A DNA stretch of 64,000 nucleotides from RBG-16-34-14 sp963727535 (GTDB taxonomy: Bacteria > Bacteroidota > Ignavibacteria > Ignavibacteriales > Ignavibacteriaceae), in NCBI GenBank assembly GCA_963727535.1, contig CAVSGR010000004.1, positions 397,744 to 461,743 on the forward strand, written 5' to 3'. The notes under the pieces were generated by a model. That model did not search any database and was not told the DNA's origin. It worked only from the letters and a program-made list of their open reading frames with translations. Of the stretch, positions 1 through 8,079 are shown piece after piece. Each line of letters opens with the position of its first letter. The stretch's first letter is position 1. Position numbers and translations under genes: made by a program.

Positions 1-2
1 GC

Positions 3-1847
3 GGCGTACTTAATATTTATGGAGCAAAAGACATAACTATTTTAGATAACCACGGAAATATTTTTAAATCTACCATCTTTTCTTTAAGAAAATTTCTGGA
101 TTTAGAAATAAAATCTCTTCATAATAAACAAACCGCTTCTCTTCTTAAAGGTTTGCTATTAGCCGATAGAAGCGAAATAGACTATGTGACAAAGACTGAA
201 TTTATAAATTCGGGAGTAATTCATGTACTAGCTGTTTCCGGTTTGCATGTAGGGTTTGTAGCCATCATTTTCATTTTTCTTTTTGGAAGACTCAATATTT
301 ATCTCAGATCAATTTTAACAATTATTGGACTTTTAGCATTTATGTTTATTACAGGATTACAACCTTCCGTATTTCGTGCAACTGTAATGGCTGTAATAAT
401 CATTATTGCTTTTGTAACAAACAGATCGACAAACTTATTTAACTCTCTGGCACTTGCTTCAATAATAATTCTTGTGTTAAACCCAGAAGAAATTTTTAAT
501 CCTGGATTTCAATTATCATTTTCAGCGGTTCTGGGGATTGCTCTTTTCTATTCACCTATAGAAAAAACAATTGCAAAATTAAAACTTAGATCCAAAGTTT
601 TAAGATATATCCTCTTATTTATGGCTGTATCTTTAAGTGCACAAATCGGGACTCTTCCTTTTACTCTTATGTATTTTGGGAAGTTGTCTATTATTTCACT
701 TGTTGCCAATCTTTTTGTTATTCCTATTATAGCGGTTGTAGTGGGTCTAGGGATCTTTACGTTGATTATAAATATTGTTTCTCCTTTTGCTGCCCTCTAC
801 TTTGCAGTAGCCAATGAACTTGTTACAAAATTATTGTTTTTTATTGTTGGATTATCGGGCAGTCAAAGCTTTTCATATATCGCTGTAAAGAATTTTTCAT
901 TATTTGATTCACTCCTTTTCTATTCATTCCTTTTCTTTCTGATGTATTCACTTAAGAAAATGAATAGTGCTTTTATGAAAACAACTGTTGTGATCCTTAC
1001 AGTTTTAAACTTCATGTTTCTATCAACGTTAGATAATCATTCTTTGCTGGAAGAAGGAAAATTAACGGTGTTTGCAATTGATGTCGGACAGGGAGATGCA
1101 ATACTTGTTAAATTTCCCAAAGGTAAAACTGCTTTAATCGATGCTGGAAATGCAACTGCTTCTTTCGACAATGGAGAAAAAGTAATTCTTCCTTTATTAG
1201 AATATCTGGGGATAAAGAAAATTGATTATGGTTTCATCTCACATATTGATGCCGATCATTATGCCGGATTTATTTCACTCGTTAATGCCGGAGTAATTAG
1301 AAAAATTTTTAAACCCTTAGTAGATACTACTTTAGCAAAAGATCTAAAACTTGAAAAGTATTTAAGAGAAAAAAAGGTCCCAATCGAATATTATAAAAAA
1401 GAAATCTTGAAAATAGATGGAGTTAGGATTTATGTCTTGAATACTGAAAGCATAATTGAAAACAAAACTCTTTCAACTAATAATAAAAGCGGCGTATTAA
1501 AAATAGCCTACGGCAATACATCGTTTCTTTTTACAGGAGATATGGAAAAGAAAATTGAGAAAGTTTATATAAGGGATTATAAATCATTTTTAGATGTAGA
1601 TGTTTTAAAGGTCGCTCATCACGGAAGTAAAACCGGCAGCAGTTCTGATTTTCTTGGTTATGTTACACCTGAGATAAGCATAATCAGCGATGGAATTTTA
1701 AATAAGTTTAAGCATCCGTCGGAAGAAATAGTTAAAAGATTGGAAGATTTTGGTTCAAAAATTTACCGCACAGATAAATATGGAGGACTTCTATTTAGAT
1801 CTAACGGGGATTCAGTGCAATTTATTGACTGGAAAAGGCATTTTTAG
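3..1847 (+). CDS. comEC: ComEC/Rec2-type DNA internalisation protein, 5' end outside window
   Basis: This would be the inner-membrane channel that carries single-stranded DNA into the cytoplasm during transformation. The frame is open from base 3, so the gene runs in from the left edge; a TTG at 153 is internal to the conserved block LLKGLLLADRSEID and is not the start. About ten hydrophobic segments form the competence domain up to about base 1040. A metallo-beta-lactamase-like domain follows: DVGQGD near 1080, HIDADHYAGF near 1240 and HHGSKTGSS near 1615. The order competence domain then lactamase-like domain is the usual ComEC layout. No other competence gene is in the window. Confidence 0.93.
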   Translation, partial: GVLNIYGAKDITILDNHGNIFKSTIFSLRKFLDLEIKSLHNKQTASLLKGLLLADRSEIDYVTKTEFINSGVIHVLAVSGLHVGFVAIIFIFLFGRLNIYLRSILTIIGLLAFMFITGLQPSVFRATVMAVIIIIAFVTNRSTNLFNSLALASIIILVLNPEEIFNPGFQLSFSAVLGIALFYSPIEKTIAKLKLRSKVLRYILLFMAVSLSAQIGTLPFTLMYFGKLSIISLVANLFVIPIIAVVVGLGIFTLIINIVSPFAALYFAVANELVTKLLFFIVGLSGSQSFSYIAVKNFSLFDSLLFYSFLFFLMYSLKKMNSAFMKTTVVILTVLNFMFLSTLDNHSLLEEGKLTVFAIDVGQGDAILVKFPKGKTALIDAGNATASFDNGEKVILPLLEYLGIKKIDYGFISHIDADHYAGFISLVNAGVIRKIFKPLVDTTLAKDLKLEKYLREKKVPIEYYKKEILKIDGVRIYVLNTESIIENKTLSTNNKSGVLKIAYGNTSFLFTGDMEKKIEKVYIRDYKSFLDVDVLKVAHHGSKTGSSSDFLGYVTPEISIISDGILNKFKHPSEEIVKRLEDFGSKIYRTDKYGGLLFRSNGDSVQFIDWKRHF

Positions 1848-1916
1848 GAAAATAAGTCAGTGGCATTTTAATTGTTTAATAGAGGAGTAAATTATTGAAA
1901 AATCTTGGAGTCATAA

Positions 1917-2039
1917 ATGCTTTACATTTTAATTTTTTATGGATTTTTTATTATGATTTCCTTTTTACTTCTGATGTACTTCTTTATTTCGACGCCAAGA
2001 AGTTATGCTATAAAAAGGATAAAAAGATATCATAATTAA
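1917..2039 (+). CDS. Possible 40-residue single-span membrane peptide
   Basis: An ATG at 1917 follows GGAG with a six-base spacer and opens 40 codons ending in TAA. The peptide starts MLYILIFYGFFIMISFLLL and ends in a lysine/arginine-rich tail (RIKRYHN), so it would be one transmembrane helix with a positive end. It lies 69 bases after comEC on the same strand, and its stop overlaps by four bases the end of the convergent gene at 2036. I recognise no family. The ribosome binding site and the charge pattern are the only support. Confidence 0.35.
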   Translation: MLYILIFYGFFIMISFLLLMYFFISTPRSYAIKRIKRYHN

Positions 2040-2581
2040 TCTTCTTCTTGTCTCATAGAAGTGCCAAAGGTTTTAAAAGTAAAATCTTTTAACAATTCTT
2101 TTGCTTCATCAATTTGGTCATTTGCAACAAAAAATCTTGCGGGTTGGATTAAAGGATCTATACTTAAGAAATTTTCACCAAAGACGTAATAATCGATATC
2201 ACCGTCATCGAGAATAGATTTTACTATTCCAATATCTCCCTGGTTTAATGAATAAAATAGTTGTGAATATTCTTTTTTGTTTTTTACAACAGGAGGATCC
2301 GTCGTAAAATCAATAAAGGATTCACATTCCGGGCAATGTATCATTCCTAATCTGCGTTCATCATCTTCTAACTTAAGTTCCGATTGACAATTGGGACATC
2401 TGACTTCTGAAGGTATTAATAATTGTTTACTCTTTTCCAATTGCAATAGTTTCTGACAGGCGGGTTCATTACAAAAGTAATATTCACCTTCTTCTGTCAA
2501 ACAGGATTTACAATAGTATTTCCCGCAGCCGTGGCAAACATATTCTGCTTTAATTTCGGGATGATTTGGGCAAGTTTTCAT
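2036..2581 (-). CDS. B-box zinc finger / zinc ribbon / DUF2007-like protein
   Basis: A 181-residue protein starting at MKTCPNHPE. The frame stays open upstream, but only through the neighbouring tRNA-Ser, so I chose the internal ATG at 2581. Residues 4-27 carry CPNHP...CHGC...CKSC, typical of a B-box-type zinc finger. A second Cys pair set, CPNCQSEL ... CPEC, at about 62-88 looks like a zinc ribbon. The C-terminal 65 residues (GDIGIVKSILDDGDIDYYV...) resemble DUF2007, a small domain called putative signal-transducing. No enzyme motif is seen. It is probably a cytosolic protein-interaction module. Its partner is unknown. Confidence 0.72.
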   Translation of the reverse strand: MKTCPNHPEIKAEYVCHGCGKYYCKSCLTEEGEYYFCNEPACQKLLQLEKSKQLLIPSEVRCPNCQSELKLEDDERRLGMIHCPECESFIDFTTDPPVVKNKKEYSQLFYSLNQGDIGIVKSILDDGDIDYYVFGENFLSIDPLIQPARFFVANDQIDEAKELLKDFTFKTFGTSMRQEED

Positions 2582-2607
2582 TTGTTTACAAATTATTTGT
2601 TTTCTTG

Positions 2608-2694
2608 CGGAGAAGGAGGGATTCGAACCCTCGGTACGCGTTAACGTACACACGCTTTCCAAGCGTGCCAGTTAAACCACTCCTGCACCTCTCC
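2608..2694 (-). tRNA. tRNA-Ser (GGA)
   Basis: The minus strand folds as a class II tRNA. Acceptor GGAGAGG (2694-2688) pairs with CTTCTCC (one G-T), followed by discriminator G. There is a long variable arm, a T arm GAGGG/CCCTC with loop TTCGAAT, and an anticodon loop CTTGGAAAG with anticodon GGA. CCA is not encoded. Its 5' 23 bases also encode the end of the GIY-YIG gene at 2672-2938, including that gene's stop codon. Confidence 0.95.
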
Positions 2695-2938
2695 GAAAAT
2701 TAGGAAACTTCTTATCCAACCAGGCTCTTCCTTGACCGGATTTTAAGTACTTTTCTCTCTTTAATGCTTCAATCTTTGTTAAGAACACTTCTTTGTCAAT
2801 TAACAGCCACGGAATTCCACCTTTTGTAAATTTATTACTCCTGCGATTATGTTCAACGAACCTTTTCTCAACTTTATCGGTGGAACCGACATATCTCTTT
2901 CTTAATTTTGAACTCCAAAGGACATAAACATAATACAT
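2672..2938 (-). CDS. Small GIY-YIG endonuclease-like protein, tRNA-Ser(GGA)-linked
   Basis: An 88-residue single-domain GIY-YIG protein of the YhbQ/UPF0213 type. It starts MYYVYVLWSS with RYVGST as the second half of the motif, then the basic stretch KLRKR and EKRFVEHN. Such domains cut DNA one strand at a time; some members are homing endonucleases. Its last eight residues (FRRGAGVV) and stop are read from the 5' end of tRNA-Ser(GGA), so gene and tRNA overlap by 23 bases. A displaced copy of the same tRNA's 5' half lies just upstream of its start. This points to insertion of the gene into the tRNA. Function in this cell is unknown. Confidence 0.85.
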   Translation of the reverse strand: MYYVYVLWSSKLRKRYVGSTDKVEKRFVEHNRRSNKFTKGGIPWLLIDKEVFLTKIEALKREKYLKSGQGRAWLDKKFPNFRRGAGVV

Positions 2939-2950
2939 ATAATTCCTTTT

Positions 2951-3009
2951 GTGCCAGTTTCCGCCAAAGGCGGATCAGCTTCGGCTGAAAACCACTCCTG
3001 CACTTCTTC
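2951..3009 (-). repeat. Displaced 5' half of tRNA-Ser(GGA), split by a mini-palindrome
   Basis: Read on the minus strand, 3009-2989 (GAAGAAGTGCAGGAGTGG then TTT) and 2959-2951 (AACTGGCAC) match the 5' half of the intact tRNA-Ser(GGA) at 2694-2665. The match is broken in the D loop by 29 bases at 2960-2988, made of two hairpins (TCAGCC/GGCTGA-type and TCCGCC/GGCGGA). The duplicate ends where the GIY-YIG gene begins. It looks like the old tRNA 5' end left behind after the element brought a new one. Confidence 0.8.
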
Positions 3010-3105
3010 GAACAAGGTTTCAAATATAGCTATTTTGATTCTCTTACCAAAGATTTTGGATGCTATTTTGTTAATGTTATTCTTAAAAAGATTATCTTTG
3101 TCATT

Positions 3106-3852
3106 ATGGTTCTGTTAATCTTATTCAAATCATTTCTGGCGCTCGTGTCGGCTCTTTTCGGGGCGACAACTACATTTATGATAAAATTAAATCATAAAAA
3201 GCTTTGTATTCTTATTTCACTATCTGCCGGTGCTCTTCTTGGAGCCGCATTGTTTGTTCTCGTTCCAGAATCTTCACAAGAGTTAAATATCGTTGAGATT
3301 CTTTTAAGTATTGCATCTGGATATCTTCTCTTCTGGGTTATCAGCAGATATTATTCTCACGTGTGTCCAGCATGTTCGGCTTCTCACTTTGATGAACAAA
3401 CAACGAAAAAATTCTCGGAAATCTTTCTTGCTTTGTTTACAGCACTCTCATTCCATTCACTTCTCGATGGTATTGCTATCTCGACAGGAGCTCTTCATGC
3501 TGAAGAGCAAAGTTCTATCTTTGCAGCAATTTTAACGCACAAGTTTCCGGAAGGATTGGCGCTCGCTTCCTTAATGCTCGGTGCAGGTTACTCTAAAGCT
3601 AAAGTTATTTCGTATACGGCTCTCGTGGAATCTACAACCTTACTTGGTTCACTATTGGGAGTCTTTCTTTTAAAGGAAGGAATTTCACTTTTCTGGATGG
3701 GCATTCTTATGGCACATATTGCAGGAGGTTTTATTTACTTAGCTCTACACGCTGTTATGGGAGAAATGCTTAGACATCACAAAACTCTTGTTATTACTTC
3801 CTTACTTTCTGGGTTACTATTGATCTTATTTGTGCATTCACTAATTGACTAA
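3106..3852 (+). CDS. ZIP-family divalent metal transporter
   Basis: A 248-residue inner-membrane protein with about eight hydrophobic segments. The paired helices that line the metal path in ZIP proteins are clear: HSLLDGIAI near residue 122 and HKFPEGLAL near residue 146, with a third histidine helix (MAHIAGGFIYLALHAV) near 205. The family imports zinc, iron or manganese into the cytosol; the substrate cannot be told from sequence. The CPAC pair near 89 lies in the loop between helices. The gene stands alone, with a 94-base gap from the tRNA remnant upstream. Confidence 0.88.
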   Translation: MVLLILFKSFLALVSALFGATTTFMIKLNHKKLCILISLSAGALLGAALFVLVPESSQELNIVEILLSIASGYLLFWVISRYYSHVCPACSASHFDEQTTKKFSEIFLALFTALSFHSLLDGIAISTGALHAEEQSSIFAAILTHKFPEGLALASLMLGAGYSKAKVISYTALVESTTLLGSLLGVFLLKEGISLFWMGILMAHIAGGFIYLALHAVMGEMLRHHKTLVITSLLSGLLLILFVHSLID

Positions 3853-3930
3853 AGAGATTGTGGAGACAAAATAATAGACATGAAAAAAATAGGAAAAAGT
3901 TTTCTGTAAATAGCTTTATGAGAGATTTCA

Positions 3931-4632
3931 ATGGAATCAAATAAAAATAATAGCTGGTTTAATAAGTGGGGTTTCAAAACTTTCACACTTATTTTAATTC
4001 CTCTTGTTGGATACATTAGTACGATAATTATTACAAATAATCAAAACAAAAATGCAAACGATATTGCAAACAAACAAAATAGATTATTCGTTTTACAAAT
4101 GTTCAAAGATAAATTAACAGGCGATAGGGTTGCAAGGGAAATGACTTTAAGAACAATCGAGATTCTCAATGATACAAACCTGACTAAAAAACTAAGAGAG
4201 ATTTCTGATATAGCAACAATTAAAATGTTAAGGGACAGCCTTTGGAGTTCTGAATCATCAGTTAAAGAAAATGCGATAATCGAATACGCTCGACTTTATA
4301 AAAATAAAGAATATCGTTCTCTAATTCTGGATGCCCTTATGCCAGATTATTATCATTTAGAAGACTACAATCCTCTCATTAGCATTACTAAGTTCTTTTA
4401 TTACCTGAGTAAAGTTTCAGATGGTAAATGGTACGGTACAAAAAAAGACTTCGCACAATTTGCAACAATAGAAACCTCAGAATGGTATAATAAACCTTTA
4501 TCACCTTATAATAGAGAAAATAACATCCATAAGTATTATGAATATTGTAAAAAAGGTTTTGTGTTAGATACAACTTTAGATTATAAAGGGACTGATTGTC
4601 TAAATTTAATTCGGGTTAATTATGGAAACTAA
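3931..4632 (+). CDS. Hypothetical protein with N-terminal membrane anchor
   Basis: A 233-residue protein I do not recognise. Residues 14-35 (FKTFTLILIPLVGYISTIIIT) form one membrane span. The rest is hydrophilic and mostly helical, with HEAT-like pairs of helices (IATIKMLRDSLWSSESSVKENAIIEYARLYKN). It sits between the ZIP transporter and tRNA-Ser(CGA), with its own upstream gap, so it is probably transcribed alone. No catalytic motif is visible. Confidence 0.65.
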   Translation: MESNKNNSWFNKWGFKTFTLILIPLVGYISTIIITNNQNKNANDIANKQNRLFVLQMFKDKLTGDRVAREMTLRTIEILNDTNLTKKLREISDIATIKMLRDSLWSSESSVKENAIIEYARLYKNKEYRSLILDALMPDYYHLEDYNPLISITKFFYYLSKVSDGKWYGTKKDFAQFATIETSEWYNKPLSPYNRENNIHKYYEYCKKGFVLDTTLDYKGTDCLNLIRVNYGN

Positions 4633-4654
4633 GTTTTTCCAGAAATAATATTTA

Positions 4655-4743
4655 GGAGAGATGCCAGAGTGGTTGAACGGGGCGGTCTCGAAAACCGTTG
4701 AGCTGCGTTTGCGGCTCCGAGGGTTCGAATCCCTCTCTCTCCG
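4655..4743 (+). tRNA. tRNA-Ser (CGA)
   Basis: A class II tRNA: acceptor GGAGAGA pairs with TCTCTCC, discriminator G, and CCA is encoded just after. The anticodon stem GCGGT/ACCGT encloses CTCGAAA, giving anticodon CGA. The variable arm is long (GAGCTGCGTTTGCGGCTC), and the T arm is GAGGG/CCCTC. A second copy of its 3' end lies 367 bases downstream, beyond a GIY-YIG gene. Confidence 0.95.
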
Positions 4744-4834
4744 CCAAACTACGCCAAGGCTTCGTTTGGCTTCGTCCTCAATTCTTTCAAATTATGTTTT
4801 GGTTCTAAAATTATTTTTTTAAATGGAGGGATAA

Positions 4835-5095
4835 ATGTACTACGTGTATTTTCTTAAAAGTTTAAACTCTGATTTCAGATACGTTGGTTATACTTCCGAT
4901 TTGGAAAAGAGATTTAAAGAACACAATGAAGGACAGAATAAATCTACTAAACCGTACAGACCATTTGAGATAAACGCTTATGTAGCAGTGAAAACAGAAG
5001 AAATTGCTAAAAATTTAGAAAAATATTTTAAAACCGGCTCCGGTATTGCATTTTCCAGAAAACGAATTTTAACCTACGAAGCCTTGGCGAAGTAG
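4835..5095 (+). CDS. Small GIY-YIG endonuclease-like protein, tRNA-Ser(CGA)-linked
   Basis: An 86-residue single GIY-YIG domain: MYYVYFLKSLNS, then RYVGYTSDLEKRFKEHN. GGAGG lies eight bases before the ATG. It differs clearly in sequence from the copies at 2672 and 27976, so this is not a recent duplication. The last codons (LTYEALAK, stop) fall inside a hairpin at 5073-5096, directly followed by a second copy of the tRNA 3' end. The gene is therefore bracketed by two copies of the tRNA-Ser 3' end. Confidence 0.85.
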   Translation: MYYVYFLKSLNSDFRYVGYTSDLEKRFKEHNEGQNKSTKPYRPFEINAYVAVKTEEIAKNLEKYFKTGSGIAFSRKRILTYEALAK

Positions 5096-5117
5096 GTCAC
5101 TCTCTCTCCGCTAAACT
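5073..5117 (+). repeat. Palindrome plus displaced 3' end of tRNA-Ser(CGA)
   Basis: Positions 5073-5096 form a hairpin with arms CCTAC..GCC and GGC..GTAGG. Bases 5101-5117 (TCTCTCTCCGCTAAACT) repeat 4734-4750 of the tRNA with one change, and similarity continues into the flank (TTCGTCAGGC versus ACGCCAAGGC). The same palindrome recurs at 31927-31950, again followed by a tRNA-Ser 3' end. Confidence 0.75.
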
Positions 5118-5338
5118 TCGTCAGGCATTCACTACATGAAGCATTTTGTGAAGTGTAGCTTCGTTTTACTTTGACAAGTTTAAGTCATTTTATTATTGAA
5201 CTGTCATTAATAATCAACTCCGGTCAATTATTGATTAGAGCTTCCTATCAAAACTTAAGACCTTTTGTCCTAATTACTTAGCAATAACATTTAAAGAGCA
5301 ATATTTTAACATCAGTTAATCAAAAAACGAGGTGTAAA

Positions 5339-5731
5339 ATGAAAAGAATGTTTATTGCTTTCCTATTCTTTCTTGTACTATCCTCCTCTTTTATATATGC
5401 CAGTAACCCCTCTGAGAAAGAAAAAATTGTTATAAGTCAGAATACTATCCAGTCATTGATAAACGGGATAGAATCTGGCAACACAGGGCTAAAAACAAGC
5501 AGTGCTTATATGATCGGAGAGTTAAAAATTACAAATGCAGTTATCCCATTAATGAAAGTGATGAGAGAGGATGCCAACGAAGAAGCAAGAATTGCCGCAG
5601 CACTTTCACTTTATAAACTTGGAACTCCCTTGGCAATGAGTGCTGTTCGCCAGGCGATTCGTTTCGATAATAGTGAAAGGGTTAAAAGATTGTGTTTAAG
5701 ATTTTATAACGATTATCGTAATAGAAACTAA
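5339..5731 (+). CDS. Exported HEAT-repeat-like protein
   Basis: A 130-residue protein with a cleavable signal peptide (MKRMFIAFLFFLVLSSSFIYAS). It is followed by short helical pairs such as TSSAYMIGELKITNAVIPLMKVM and EARIAAALSLYKLGTPLAMSAV, typical of HEAT/PBS-lyase-like repeats. Such repeats bind other proteins. It is preceded by the ribosome binding site GAGG and followed by a hairpin at 5761, so it is likely a single-gene unit. The partner is unknown. Confidence 0.72.
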   Translation: MKRMFIAFLFFLVLSSSFIYASNPSEKEKIVISQNTIQSLINGIESGNTGLKTSSAYMIGELKITNAVIPLMKVMREDANEEARIAAALSLYKLGTPLAMSAVRQAIRFDNSERVKRLCLRFYNDYRNRN

Positions 5732-5760
5732 AGAGTTTAATTCCATAAAAATTATCAGAT

Positions 5761-5794
5761 TAACGGCTTCATAACATTTAGTATGGAGTCGTTA
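5761..5794 (+). terminator. Rho-independent terminator-like hairpin
   Basis: Arms TAACGGCTTCAT (5761-5772) and ATGGAGTCGTTA (5783-5794) pair with two wobble or mismatched positions. They are followed by TTATTTTTC. It lies 30 bases after the HEAT-repeat gene stop. Confidence 0.55.
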
Positions 5795-5872
5795 ATTATT
5801 TTTCACTCCTTTAATTCACTCTTTATCTTTTTAGATTTATATTTCCTTCCTTAAAACCTAAACAAAAATTTA

Positions 5873-7207
5873 TTGAACATTAAAAAACATATTGCTGAAA
5901 CATTCAACCTGGCATACCCCGTCATAATTGGTCAGCTGGGTTTTATAATGATGGGAGTAGTTGATAGTGTAATGGTCGGTAGTTTGGGTGCTGTGCCTCT
6001 AGCCGGAGCTTCCCTGGGAAATAGCATGTTTATGCTGATTTTTATTATCGGCGTTGGAGTCGCAATGTCGGTAACTCCACTTATTGCAATTTTAGTTGGA
6101 GCAAAAAGATTTTCAGAATGCGGAATTTATTTCAGGCAATCTTTTATAGTCAATTTGGTTTTGGGAGTAATTCTTATGACCATTGTTTTTTTTGCATCAA
6201 ATCTTTTTGAATATTTAAACGAACCCTATGAAGTCGCAGTACAAGCTTCATCATATACAAAGATAATAGCGCTGTCGATAGTTCCTGCTATGCTTTTTCA
6301 TACTTATAAACAATTTATTGAAGGTTTCTCTATAATGAAACCGGCAATGATAATTGCGATCGTAGCCAACTTAATAAATGTATTTGCCAACTGGCTTTTT
6401 ATATATGGTAATCTTGGAATGCCGGCATTAGGATTATCCGGAGCGGGATGGGCAACATTTTTCTCAAGAATATTTATGGCAATTGTAATTATGTTTTATG
6501 TGATGAACAAGGAATACTTTAAAAAATATGATGTCAATTTCCATTTTAAGAAGATAAATTTTCCTGTTATTAAAAAGATTTTGTCTGTCGGTTTACCCAG
6601 TGGCTTTCAGTATTTTTTTGAAGTTGGTGCTTTTTCTTTTGCTGTTATTATGATTGGATGGCTGGGAACAAATCCACTTGCAGCTCACCAAATTGCGATC
6701 AATCTTGCATCAATTACTTTTATGGTTGTGCTTGGTATTTCTGCCGCTGGCGGAATAAGAGTTGGGAATGCTGTTGGTAAAAAAGATGTTATCGAGGTGA
6801 GAAGAGCTGGTTTTACGGCAATTATCAGCGGTGCATCTGTTATGTTCATCTGCGGAATTATCTTTGTTGCTTTGAATAAATTTCTTCCCACTTTATATAT
6901 TGATGAAGAATCTGTCATAAAGATTGCGTCATCATTAATAATTATTGCTGCAATATTCCAGGTTTCCGATGGAACGCAGGGAGTCGGTATAGGTGTTTTA
7001 AGAGGTTTGACTGATGTTAAAATTCCTACGCTAATTACTTTCATCGCCTATTGGGTAATTGCTCTTCCTGTCGGTTATGTTTTAGGATTTGTCTTTCACT
7101 TTGGTGTGCAGGGGGTTTGGGTAGGACTTCTTCTTGGACTAAGTGCTTCAGCTACGATGCTTACGATAAGATTTAATATTAAGAGCAGGCAACTTGTAGA
7201 ACTGTGA
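5873..7207 (+). CDS. MATE-family multidrug/cation exporter
   Basis: A 444-residue inner-membrane protein with about twelve hydrophobic helices in two homologous halves. The opening NLAYPVIIGQLGFIMMGVVDSVMVGSLG is typical of the NorM/DinF group. These proteins expel cationic drugs in exchange for sodium ions or protons. The frame has a stop at 5852 and no ATG before the conserved N-terminus, so TTG at 5873 is the likely start. No regulator adjoins it, and the substrate is not predictable. Confidence 0.9.
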   Translation: MNIKKHIAETFNLAYPVIIGQLGFIMMGVVDSVMVGSLGAVPLAGASLGNSMFMLIFIIGVGVAMSVTPLIAILVGAKRFSECGIYFRQSFIVNLVLGVILMTIVFFASNLFEYLNEPYEVAVQASSYTKIIALSIVPAMLFHTYKQFIEGFSIMKPAMIIAIVANLINVFANWLFIYGNLGMPALGLSGAGWATFFSRIFMAIVIMFYVMNKEYFKKYDVNFHFKKINFPVIKKILSVGLPSGFQYFFEVGAFSFAVIMIGWLGTNPLAAHQIAINLASITFMVVLGISAAGGIRVGNAVGKKDVIEVRRAGFTAIISGASVMFICGIIFVALNKFLPTLYIDEESVIKIASSLIIIAAIFQVSDGTQGVGIGVLRGLTDVKIPTLITFIAYWVIALPVGYVLGFVFHFGVQGVWVGLLLGLSASATMLTIRFNIKSRQLVEL

Positions 7208-7228
7208 TCTGATTTCAAATCTCAAAAT

Positions 7229-7281
7229 TCAAATCTCAAATCTTCAAAGAATTTTACGTCACGTTTGACTTATGAGATTTG
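7229..7281. terminator. Convergent intergenic inverted repeat
   Basis: A TCAAATCTCA-type arm near 7229 pairs with TGAGATTTGA at 7272-7281, followed by a T-run (CTTTTTT). It sits between the convergent MATE and eIF2B-like genes and could stop transcription from the left. The loop is long (over 30 bases), so support is modest. Confidence 0.35.
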
Positions 7282-7287
7282 ACTTTT

Positions 7288-8079
7288 TTAATCAGTTATT
7301 ATTTTAGTTATCAATCTTCTTTCAACAACCTCAAAATAGTAATTAGTCTTTGTCAAAAGCTTGTGATTGTAACTCCAGATTTCATTCCCGCTTTTGTTTT
7401 CTGGAATGTATTTAGTCTTTGTAGAGAATTTATCTGAAGTCGCTAAGACATAAAACGGTTTCTTAAAATATTTACAAGCAATTGCTAAACTTCTACTTCC
7501 AATTTTATTTACAATATCTCCGTTTGCAAGAACAATATCTGCTCCAATAATCGCAACATTAGCCTTTTCAACAGCATTTGGTAAAAGAGCATCAGGAATA
7601 ATTTCTGTTTTTATTTTGTGCTTCAATAATTCTTTTGCCATTATTCTTCCTTCAAGCTGAGGACGGGATTCTCCAATAATTACAGTAATTTTTGTGACTT
7701 CATTTAATCTTCCCAGGATTTCTATTAGAGTTTTACTGTTTGAGAGAGTTACAATCCTTTTTGAGTTTTTAAGATAGGGAAGAGAATTCTTAAACAAATT
7801 TGAATACCTGTCTTTGATCTTTTCAGTTTGTTTATTTAAGAAATCAATAATTTTAGAAGTATTACCTGTTTTAATTATCTTTTTAAATTCTTTTATGAAA
7901 GCTTGAATAGCAGAAAAACTTCTTAATCCATTTTTCGCAATATTAATCATCCCGAGTAGAGTTTTCTTATCGCCGCTATTGCTTTTACTCCAACTTATCA
8001 ATTTTAGTAAAATTTTTGAGGAACCTGATTTATTATCTGATAAGATTTTTTGAAGCTTATTTCTTGAGGCAGGACTCAA
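7288..8079 (-). CDS. eIF2B alpha/beta/delta-family protein (sugar-phosphate isomerase-like)
   Basis: A 263-residue protein whose C-terminal half carries the family signature: GESRPQLEGRIMAKEL near 140, ALLPNAVEKANVAIIGADIVLANGDIVNKIG near 170-200, and YVLATSDKF near 218. Bacterial relatives are sugar-phosphate isomerases such as methylthioribose-1-phosphate or ribose-1,5-bisphosphate isomerase. The N-terminal 100 residues are helical and diverged, so the substrate is uncertain. Its start overlaps the stop of the upstream exonuclease-nuclease gene by four bases (ATGA), so the two are translationally coupled. Confidence 0.75.
   Translation of the reverse strand: MSPASRNKLQKILSDNKSGSSKILLKLISWSKSNSGDKKTLLGMINIAKNGLRSFSAIQAFIKEFKKIIKTGNTSKIIDFLNKQTEKIKDRYSNLFKNSLPYLKNSKRIVTLSNSKTLIEILGRLNEVTKITVIIGESRPQLEGRIMAKELLKHKIKTEIIPDALLPNAVEKANVAIIGADIVLANGDIVNKIGSRSLAIACKYFKKPFYVLATSDKFSTKTKYIPENKSGNEIWSYNHKLLTKTNYYFEVVERRLITKIITD

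Noticed and set aside
2581..2662. N-terminal extension of the zinc-finger protein through the tRNA
   Set aside because: The extra codons are the translated tRNA-Ser sequence. The internal ATG at 2581 starts the conserved Cys motif.
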